Under the pieces are notes generated by a model that ran no database searches, was not told the DNA's origin, and was given only the letters and a program-made list of their open reading frames with translations. The position numbers and the translations under genes are program-made. Below are positions 53,626-61,972 of a stretch of DNA of 64,000 nucleotides, one piece after another (positions within the stretch are counted from its first letter, which is position 1; the number at the start of each line of letters is the position of its first letter). The DNA is from Mycoplasmoides fastidiosum (lineage in GTDB: Bacteria > Bacillota_I > Bacilli_A > Mycoplasmatales > Mycoplasmoidaceae), in NCBI RefSeq assembly GCF_024498275.1, contig NZ_CP101809.1, positions 682,001 through 746,000 on the forward strand, in the 5' to 3' direction.

Positions 53626-54019
53626 ATTTAACTCCGCTTATTAAAATTTTTAAATAATAAAACTAAAAAAATAATAAAAATATTTTTTAAAGTTATTGTA
53701 TATTAAATAAATAGTTTTATAGTTATATTGAAATGAAAAAGCAGTAATTATATTTGAAAAATGTAATTCTTCTTCATAAAGGATAATTAAAAAATGTTAT
53801 TTATTATTTAATTTGATTTAATTTCATTGAATTCATTCATTATTTAATTAGTAGTTAAAAAATTAAATTAATTTTATATAAACAAAAAAGTTAATTATGC
53901 TGAGAATTTAGCAAACTATAATTTAATATATAATTTAATGATTTTATTTTAGATAAAATATTAATAATAAAAAACAACGCAACATAATGTTGCGTTGTTT
54001 TTTATCTAAATTTTAAAAT
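53626..54019. other. Spacer between exporter copies 1 and 2
   Basis: 394 bases of very A+T-rich DNA. The right end (53968-54003) is the terminator of copy 2, with AAAACAACGCAACAT pairing with its complement and a T run on both sides. The left end carries the ribosome site and presumably the promoter of copy 1. No precursor-like ORF was found in it. Confidence 0.6.
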
Positions 54020-55662
54020 TTAAAGTTCATCCAAATTAATAACTTGATTGAATAAATTATAATTTTCTTTTTTCAGGTGGTGAGTCACTAAAATTAGGGT
54101 TAAATCAGGATCTTTTATAATTTTTTCCTGTATATCAATTGCATTTTTATCATCTAAATTAGATAGTGATTCGTCTAAAATAATTCATTTTTTATTTAAA
54201 TAAAATAAACGAGCTAAAACTAATCTTTGTTTTTGTCCTAAAGATAAATTATTAATTGTATCAAAATCAGGATCCAAATAATTATCTTTTAACTCTTTTG
54301 ATAAATTAGCTTTCTTTAAAGCAATTTCCAATTTTTTTGATCAAAATTTTCTTCATAAAATGTAACATTATTAGCAATATTTGTTGGAAAAACTAAATTT
54401 TTTGAATCAATAAAAGTTAAATGTTCTCGCAAAGAATTAGAATTAATCGCATTAATATTATAGTTATTTATTAAAATTTCACCACTATCAGAAAAATATA
54501 AACCATTTAATAACTTTAATAAAGTTGATTTTCCAGAACCACTTTCTCCAACAATGGCATATTTTTGTCCTTTTTTAAACTTTAAATTTAAATTCCGAAA
54601 AATTTGTTTATCAGTTTCAGGATATTGAAAACTCAAATTTTTGATATCAATTTGATTGATTTCATCAATTGTTAATTCATTAGTATCAGATTCTAATTTT
54701 AAATCAAATGTTTTAACAATATTTCGGTTAGAAAGATATTTCTTGATGTTTGATAACAAACTAGTACCAACCCCACTCAAGCTAGAAACAAAATGAGTTA
54801 TTAATTATAAAAAACCGATATTGATAAAACCTAAAAATGTTGATTCATTCTTAAAACGAAAAATCAACAATGCAGAACCAATAACTAGTATATTAGCAAT
54901 AAGTTCATAAACATATCGCGAACCAAGATCAACAAATGAAGTAATATTGTTCTTTCTTAAACTTACCTTATAAACATTATGAATATCATTTTTTATTTGT
55001 TTATTTAAAAAATTTTGTTTATTCGCAAAATACAATCGAGAATAACCATCCAATAAATTATTTATTTTTACTTGAAAATCATGTTTTGCTTTTGAAAAAT
55101 TTTCAAAAGCATTGCTTTGAGTTTTTTTAAAAATAAATGATCCTAAAAAAGAAAATAAAATTATTACTAGAATAAATAAAACTAAAATTCAACTAAAAAC
55201 AGCTCCAATAATTATTGAAAAAATAACTTTCAAAACTACTTGAATAATATCTAGTATAGTATGAACATTATAATCAAGATACATCGATGCATCATTAGTT
55301 AACATAGCATAAGTATTTGCCGGATCAAATTTTAAAAAAGATTGATTTGTAGCTCTTCTATATTGATCAAAAATCATAGAACTCAATCCATTTAAAATTG
55401 ACAGACTTAATTTATTTACAAATCAATAGTAAATTCAACTAAACAAAAAACTAACAGCAGTAATACCTAAAATTCCCAATATTCAATAAACAAACAATAA
55501 ATAGTTTTCCATTAAATTTATTCTAGATTCAGCTCCATCGAAAACAGATTGCATCGCTTTTGCAGAAAAAAAACTTATTAAAGCTTCTGTTAGGGGTAAG
55601 AAAATTATTGATAAAGTTAATAAAATAATTTCTTTTCTGATATATTTTCAAGCTATTTTCAT
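54020..55662 (-). pseudogene. ABC exporter half-transporter A, copy 2, stop codon and frameshift
   Basis: Same architecture as A of copies 1 and 3: MKIAWKYIRKEIILL, membrane domain, Walker A IVGESGSGKSTLLKLL, signature LSLGQKQRLVLARL, Walker B WIILDESLSNLDD, H-loop LVTHH. Two lesions. At 54805-54807 the codon that is TGA (Trp) in copy 1 is TAA, a true stop. The T7 run at 54332-54338 needs eight T to keep the ATPase in frame. Restored length is about 547. Start ATG 55662 overlaps the B end by ten bases. Confidence 0.8.
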
Positions 55663-57247
55663 GTCAAATCCTCCATTCTATAAATTTTATGGTATTTTTC
55701 AGGATTTTTCAAGTGATGAGTTACGTTAATTAAAGTTAATTCAGGATTATCAAATAAATTTTTTTCAATTTTAGCAACATTTTCTTTATCTAAATTAGCA
55801 AGAGCTTCGTCTAAAATTAATAAATTTTTATTATCAAAAAAGAAACGTGCAAAATTTATTCTTTGTTTTTGTCCAGATGAAATATTTGAGTTTTCGTTGT
55901 TTAATTGTAAATTTAAATCTTCAATTGAATAAGAAGCCAAATCTAAAGCTTTTTTCACTTTAGGTTCTTGATCAGGAGTTCATAGACTAATATTGTTATA
56001 AACTGTGTCATTGAAAACAAATTCTTCAGAATCTAAAAAAGTAAAAGTGGTTTTATAATTTGAATCCTCAATATCTTTCACATTGATTCCATTCAAAATA
56101 ATTTCACCTTGATAATTATCCAATTGTTTAGTGATTAAATTTAGTAAAGTGGTTTTACCAGAACCACTAGGACCAATTAGCGCATATTTTTTACCTTTTT
56201 CAAAAGATAAATTCAAGTTTTTAAAAAGTGGTTTATTGTCTTTGTAACTAAAATTTAAATTACAAATTTTTAAAGAATCAAATTTATAGTTAGATTCGAT
56301 ACTAATTGTATTTATATTTTTTGCAGGAATCTCATATTCATCAGCTAGTTCTTTTACAGATTTATATTGTGAAATATATAAACCAATTCATCTAATACTA
56401 TAGATTAATGATTGTAAAATTACTGGAATTGCAGCAATTAGACCAATTGATGATGCTCCATCGATGTATATAAATAAGATAAAATAACCCATCAAATAAA
56501 TCATCAAATAGTCAATTATGATAGATACACCACTAATGAAAAATTCAGACATTAAATTAAATTTGACATTTTTTAAATATCTTTTGATGAATTCATTATT
56601 TTTTTTAATAATTTGCTGAATAAACTCTTTTTGTTTATTAAAAAAATAAAAAGAAGAAAATGAATCAATCATAACTAACAAATAGGCGGTAAAATTTTCA
56701 AATTCTTTACCAACTAAAGTGTTGTATTTGATAGTAATATTACCCATTATCAAAGGAATGATAATGTTAACAGTAGAAACAGCTAAAGAAATCAAGCCAA
56801 TTTTTCAATCGATAAAAACCAATACCGGAAAAGAAATTCAGAAAGTATTAAATCGATCAATTCAAATAAAAAGGTTTCCTGGTCTTCGTGAAAAAAATAA
56901 TCTAATTTATTTATTAATCGAGAAATATAAAAACCTTTCTTATTAATTTTAAATTCTAAACTTTTAACCAATGAAATTTTGGCAATAGTATTTGTTCTTA
57001 AATTTTTAATTATTTGTTCGTATGTTTTATTTTCAAGTAATGTCTTAAATATATAAGAGATCAAACCAACTAAAAACAAAACTACTTGAACAATAATTAA
57101 TATATTGTATTCATTTGCTTGATTTTTAGCAATGTATTGATATGTCAAATACGTTAAATAGGCTTCAAATATAACAATTCCGCTTGTTATTATTGACAAA
57201 CACAAATATAACAGAAATGCAATTTTATGTTGCTTAATATAAAACAT
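55653..57247 (-). pseudogene. ABC exporter half-transporter B, copy 2, frame disrupted
   Basis: Close relative of B in copy 1: MFYIKQHKIAFLLYLCLSI, membrane domain, Walker A LIGPSGSGKTTLLNLI, signature NISSGQKQRINFARFFF, Walker B LLILDEALANLDK, H-loop INVTHHL. AGAGG precedes ATG 57247. The A7 run at 56891-56897 must be eight to join DYFF with SRRPGNLF; otherwise a wrong frame runs on for about 35 residues. Restored length is 531. The nearest exporter gene to the LanKC gene, on the same strand. Confidence 0.8.
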
Positions 57248-57600
57248 ATCTGACCTCTAAATTTATTGAAATCTTTTTAAAAAACTTAAGTTAAAAACAT
57301 ATGAAGATTATTAATAATTAAATGATTTGATTCATTATTTATATGTAAATGAAATGTTTTTTAGTTGAATTTTATCAAAAACTTATCAATTTAAATTTAT
57401 AATTACTTTTACTTGTATATTAATATAAATAAAACATTAAAAGTAAATATATTTAAATTTTCTCTTACTTATCTTATTTTGATATAAAAAAACCATGTTC
57501 ATAAATAAACATGGTTTTTTATATTAAAAATTGAATTTAAACAAAAAATAAAAATTTAAAAATTAGTATATAAAGAAATTATAATTTTTAAATTACTTCT
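57248..57600. other. Spacer between exporter copy 2 and the LanKC gene
   Basis: 353 A+T-rich bases. At 57486-57520 a hairpin (AAAACCATGTT and its complement, flanked by A and T runs) terminates the LanKC transcript. The left part is the leader of exporter copy 2. No ORF with a ribosome site was seen. Confidence 0.6.
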
Positions 57601-59580
57601 TTAATTACAAATAATAAACCTTTTTCCCAACAAAAAGCTTTCATCAATTTTTTCATTTTTATAGTTGTAAAAAACATTTTTTATTTTATTAATGTCTAAA
57701 ATTGCTAATTGATTAATTAATTCTTTCTTATCATAAGTTATCTGAAAAGTATCAAAATAAAATTTTTTACAATAGACTATACCACTAATACCAAACCCTA
57801 ATGACATTTTTCTTGTAAAGAGAATTTTTATGGAATAAAACAATTTATTCGTCAAGTCTATAAATGACTTATCTTGAGTTTTTCTATAATACAAACATAA
57901 TACATATAAAAGGCCTGCTGTTCCATTTTGTAAATATGGAGAAACAGCATTTTCTAAAAATTTCAAATATATATGTGTATCATTTTCAACTTTATATTTT
58001 TCTAGAAATTTTTTTATTCAATTTTTGAAAAAAATAATTAATTTTTGAATATTGTTTTCATTTTTAATTTTAAAAATTATTCTTAAAATTTCTTTTTCAA
58101 TTTCCAAAATATGGTCATAAACTTTCGTTGTTAAATCTGGCTCTTTTATATTTTTATTTTTTAACAAACCTTCTCATATTAAATCTATCTTTTTTTGATT
58201 GTTTTACTTTTATAAGAAGATAATTGTTCATAAATTTTTAATAATTTATTTTTATCAAATTTTAAATTTAAACCTATTTTTTTATCAATTATTTCCAAAA
58301 TAGAATTAATTGTTTCTAAATACATTTTTTGCTTTTCAGGAAAATAATTTAGATTTAAAATTATATATTTCAAAAATTTAAAAACTTGAATATTATTTTT
58401 TTTATAGTGAATATAATTTTTTATGTCAAAAGCCATGTCTAAAATCATCATTGCAATTTTGTTACAATCAGTTTGATAATTAGACTTATGATTATGGAAT
58501 TTTTTATATTCATATTCAGAATGAACAAAATTCAAAATTTTGTTATTGATTGCGGAATATTCTAAATCCACAAAATAAATTTTAGATTCTCTTTCAGAAT
58601 ATAAAAAATTACTTTTGCTAATGTCGTTAATTACAATTTTATTTTCTTTCAAAAAATAAATAAATCTTTTTAATTCTTTTGTTAAATTATTATAGAAGTT
58701 TATTTTTTCTTCAAGTTTTTCAATAGTAAGTAGTTTTATATTCGCATAATAATCTAAATTGGGTAATTCAATATAATCTTGAACATAAAAGATACTTTGT
58801 TTTTTCTTAAATTTTAAAATTTCTCTTGGAAAAAAATTAGATTTTGAAAATTTTCTAATTATACTTCTTTCATTTTCTCTTAAAATAATTGGATTAAAAT
58901 TTTTATTACCCATATATTTTTTAGCTTCTTTCAAAATATATTTTTTATCATTCGAATTTTTAGCTAATATTATGGCACCAAAAGCATTAATTTTTATTAA
59001 ACCTATAGGAATTATATCTTTACATAGATATTTTATTTCTAGTTCTCTCTTTTTAAATAAATCCTCTATATTATCTGGTTTATATTTTTGAATTATTTGG
59101 TATTTTTGTTTTTGCTCATCATCTAAATAATTATCTCCATATCTATAACTCACAATACCATTTTTGTATTGTCTGTCAGAATAGTTTGAAGGAGCTTTAA
59201 AAAATGATAGGGATTGATGTAATTCTTTAATTATTTTTCTAGCTTGCGATTCATCTATAGGATAAATAGTTATAAATTTCCCGGTTAAATTATTTATTTT
59301 TTTAGATTCCATTATGGATTGATAAAAAAATTGATAATTATTAATAAATTTAAAACTTATTTTATTGAAATAACAATAAGAACAGACAATGTCTAATATT
59401 TTTTGATAATCATAAAAATTAGAAGAAACATGAATTTTTCAAGCAGGGCTAGGAATGTCATAATCAAACACTACATGATTGAATATTTCTTTTTAATTAT
59501 CAATTTTTTTATTTTTTTCTTTAGATCATTATTAAGATTTTGAAAAAAATTTTTTTGTTGTATTTTTTAAGTCGCAACAT
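57601..59580 (-). pseudogene. Class III lanthipeptide synthetase (LanKC), frame disrupted
   Basis: LanKC enzymes dehydrate Ser/Thr of a precursor by kinase plus lyase action and close thioether rings. The main frame (59492-58185) shows the lyase start SPAWKIHVSSNFYDY, the landmark GKFITIYPIDESQARKI, the DRQYKNGIVSYRYGD segment, kinase Lys in KYILKEAKKYMG, catalytic loop VINDISKSNFLYS and metal site YFVDLEYSA. A second frame (to 57601) has cyclase-like SPYLQNGTAGLLYVLCLYY and LGFGISGIVYC. The two join by -1 at an A7 run (58196-58190 read leftward). N-terminal residues can be reached from ATG 59580 only by restoring two more bases between 59494 and 59560. The cyclase part is about 200 residues, half the usual, without zinc ligands, as expected for class III but truncated. 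Upstream is the precursor gene. Confidence 0.78.
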
Positions 59581-59712
59581 TTCATAAATATATTTAGATA
59601 TTATTTAAAAAGGATTTTTATTTATTTTAAGTAAATATCTTCTATTTAAATATTTATATTGTCATTTTCAGATTAATAATAATTTTTATGAAATATTTAT
59701 TATCCAAATAAC

Positions 59713-59753
59713 AAAAACCACTTATTTAATAAAAAATTAAATAAGTGGTTTTT
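59713..59753 (-). terminator. Terminator between precursor and LanKC genes
   Basis: Perfect 18-base arms (59713-59730 and 59736-59753; core CCACTTATTTAAT) with a five-A loop and T run. Such an attenuating hairpin after a precursor gene lets the peptide be made in excess over the enzyme. Confidence 0.85.
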
Positions 59754-59798
59754 TATAATGAGAAATTATATAAATTTTATTATTAAAAGATATTTATA

Positions 59799-60005
59799 TT
59801 AACAAACAACTGTGTTAACGTTACATTTAGAAGTATTGACAATTACTACATCTGGAACATTTTCTTCACTTGCTAGTAAAACATCAAAGTCAGTGTTTTC
59901 ATAATAAAAATATTCATTATTGGATTTTTTTGAATAAATTAAAGAATTAATTCCATGACCTGAATTTAAATTTACAAAATCTAAAGAACTATATAAGTGG
60001 TTCAT
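59799..60005 (-). CDS. Putative class III lanthipeptide precursor, 68 residues
   Basis: Leader-core layout. The leader starts MNHLYSSLDFVNLNSGHG, with LDFVNL resembling the hydrophobic LxxL/ILDLQ recognition helix of class III leaders, and is acidic toward its end (LLASEENVPDVV). The core ends NTSKCNVNTVVC: two repeats of Thr/Ser two or three positions before Cys, and the last residue is Cys. These are the only cysteines. ATG 60005 has GGAGG ten bases upstream; a longer in-frame start at 60047 lacks one and would lie in the operator palindrome. The gene has its own promoter and terminator and is followed by LanKC on the same strand. No double-glycine site, so the C39-type transporter at 41.8 kb is not an obvious partner. 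Confidence 0.65.
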   Translation of the reverse strand: MNHLYSSLDFVNLNSGHGINSLIYSKKSNNEYFYYENTDFDVLLASEENVPDVVIVNTSKCNVNTVVC

Positions 60006-60032
60006 GATATTGAAACCTCCATTATTTTTACA

Positions 60033-60090
60033 AAATTTAAGAATCATTCTTAAATTTCCAATATAGTACCATAAATTATGAAAATGTAAA
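60033..60090 (-). promoter_or_regulatory. Promoter and operator-like palindrome of the precursor gene
   Basis: Read leftward: -35 TTTACA (60090-60085), 16-base spacer, -10 TACTAT (60068-60063). Right at the expected start of transcription is a perfect inverted repeat, arms AAATTTAAGAA (60033-60043) and complement (60047-60057) with a 3-base centre. This is a likely repressor site or a leader stem. It lies 28 bases before the start codon. Confidence 0.6.
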
Positions 60091-60297
60091 TATATTTATT
60101 ATTTTTTAATATTTAATTAAATGGGAATTCAATAATTACCTTAAAAATTATCTATTTCATGTGAAATATCCAATAAATCAATAAATAAATTCTCTTTTTT
60201 AAATTTTATTTTTTAATAAATGAATGAGTCAGAGATTAAGTAAATAATCTTTATCAAGACTTAAATTTTATTAAAAAATATTATGGAGCATTTATTC

Positions 60298-60954
60298 ATG
60301 ATTAATTACATTACTGGCAAAATTTGTTATGTGAATTCCAAATTCATTATTTTAGAGTCTAATTGAATTGGTTATCACATTAATATTAGTAATCCCCAAG
60401 ATTTCGAAGTTAATACTACAAAACGAATTTATATTAATGAAGTTATTAAATTAAATAAACAAACCTTCATTTCTAAAGAATATTATGGTTTTAAAGACTT
60501 AGAATCTAAAATTTTATTCAATTATCTACAAAATGTTTCTGGAGTAGGCCCTAAAACTGCAATGAATATTTTGAAAAATGGTTCTAAAAATTTAATTAAC
60601 TTAATCCGTCAAAATGATGATAAAGAGTTATCAAGATTACCAGGTTTAAATAGTAATTTAGCAAGTGCTATTTGTAGTTCTTTAAATGAAGTTTATTTAA
60701 CTTACAACACTAAAAACAATGATAAAAAAAATAATGGACCCGATTTAGAAAGTAAATATTCTTTAGGTGATCTTAATGAAGCTTTATCAGTTTTAGGATA
60801 TAGCAAAGATGATATTTTAAATGCAATTAATGCATTTGAATCTGACGAAAATTCTGCAAATGCTGATATTAGTACTGCTGTAGCTGAATGCGTCAAGATT
60901 ATTGCCAATAAAAATACTTTACCAATTGAAGAAGATGTTACTGACAACATCTAA
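60298..60954 (+). CDS. ruvA: Holliday junction helicase subunit RuvA
   Basis: Tetramer that binds four-way junctions. 218 residues: N-terminal OB domain (MINYITGKICYVNSKFIIL), helix-hairpin-helix pair (LQNVSGVGPKTAMNIL and LSRLPGLNSNLASAI), and C-terminal three-helix domain (LGDLNEALSVLGYSKDDIL) that contacts RuvB. GGAG precedes ATG 60298. The only core genes inside the exporter island, opposite in direction to all neighbours. Confidence 0.95.
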
Positions 60955-60966
60955 ACCAAGACTCTG

Positions 60967-61908
60967 ATGAATGCAAAATTACGCCCCAAAAGTCTTGATC
61001 AATTTATTGGTAAACCTAAAATCATTCAATCAATTAAAATAGCAATTCAAGCTTGTCATAAATTACAAAAACCATTAAATCATTGTCTTTTTTATGGTCC
61101 AGCTGGAGTTGGAAAAACAACATTAGCTTTAATCATTGCTAATGAATTAAAAACTAAAATTAAAATTATTCAATCAGTTAATTTGCAAAATGTTGCCGAT
61201 TTAATTTCAATTTTAAGTGGGATTAAAGATGGTGAAATTTTATTTATTGATGAAATTCACAGTTTAAATAAAAATATCTGTGAAATTTTATATCCAGTTT
61301 TAGAAGATGGTGTTTTAGATATAGTTATTGGCAAATCTTTTAATTCTAAAGTTATCAGAATGAAATTAGCCAAATTTACTTTAATCGGGGCAACTACTAA
61401 TTTAGGTTTACTCACTAAAGCATTAGAAGATCGATTCACTTATAATTTTTTTATTGATTCTTATAACAAAGAAGAATTAGGAAAAATCATTAATCAAAGT
61501 TTAAAGCACTATCAACTAAAACTAAATTCTACCGATATTGATATGATAATTAATAATTCTCGTGGTATTCCCCGAATTGCTAATAAAATCATTAATCATA
61601 TCTACAATTATTCAGTGGTTGATAAAAAAATAAACGTGAGTCAAATTATTGAAGATTCTGGTTATTTTATTGATGGTTTAACTGAAATTGATTTGAAGTA
61701 TTTGAAGTATTTATACGAAATTCCAACTCGAACTGCTGGTTTAAAATCCATTTCTCAAGCAATTAATTTGGATGAAAAAACCATTTTAGAAAAAATTGAA
61801 TCTCACTTAATTAAATCAAAGTACTTATTTAAATCAAGCAAAGGAAGAACTTTAAGTTATAAAGCAATTAGTTTAATTGTTAATAATCAGAATTTATTTA
61901 CAAAATAA
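60967..61908 (+). CDS. ruvB: Holliday junction helicase motor RuvB
   Basis: AAA+ ATPase driving branch migration. 313 residues: LRPKSLDQFIGKPKII, Walker A YGPAGVGKTTLALIIAN, Walker B EILFIDEIHSLN, sensor 1 TLIGATTN, arginine finger region LEDRFTYNF, sensor 2 RGIPRIANKII and C-terminal winged helix (YEIPTRTAGLKSISQAI). Starts twelve bases after ruvA. Intact frame. Confidence 0.97.
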   Translation: MNAKLRPKSLDQFIGKPKIIQSIKIAIQACHKLQKPLNHCLFYGPAGVGKTTLALIIANELKTKIKIIQSVNLQNVADLISILSGIKDGEILFIDEIHSLNKNICEILYPVLEDGVLDIVIGKSFNSKVIRMKLAKFTLIGATTNLGLLTKALEDRFTYNFFIDSYNKEELGKIINQSLKHYQLKLNSTDIDMIINNSRGIPRIANKIINHIYNYSVVDKKINVSQIIEDSGYFIDGLTEIDLKYLKYLYEIPTRTAGLKSISQAINLDEKTILEKIESHLIKSKYLFKSSKGRTLSYKAISLIVNNQNLFTK

Positions 61909-61933
61909 TTCATTAATTTTTTTAAATTACATA

Positions 61934-61966
61934 AAAATAGCACAACATTAATTGTTGTGCTATTTT
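61934..61966. terminator. Terminator shared by ruvB and exporter copy 3
   Basis: AAAATAGCACAAC / GTTGTGCTATTTT stem with a seven-base loop. The CACAAC-AATT-GTTGTG core matches the terminators of exporter copies 1 and 2, so it travelled with the cassette. Confidence 0.85.
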
Positions 61967-61972
61967 GTTATT

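Noticed and set aside
58185-58200. Classical A AAA AAG programmed frameshift heptamer in LanKC
   Set aside because: The phase is wrong: the zero-frame codons are AAA AAA AGA preceded by C, so the canonical X XXY YYZ alignment is not met. Slippage on the A7 run is still possible and is reported as such.
59300-59345. Apparent frameshift within the LanKC lyase domain at a T run
   Set aside because: Recounting the run (seven bases at 59324-59330) shows that the frame from 59492 passes through it to 59312 and on without a break. The ATG at 59312 is internal, not the start.
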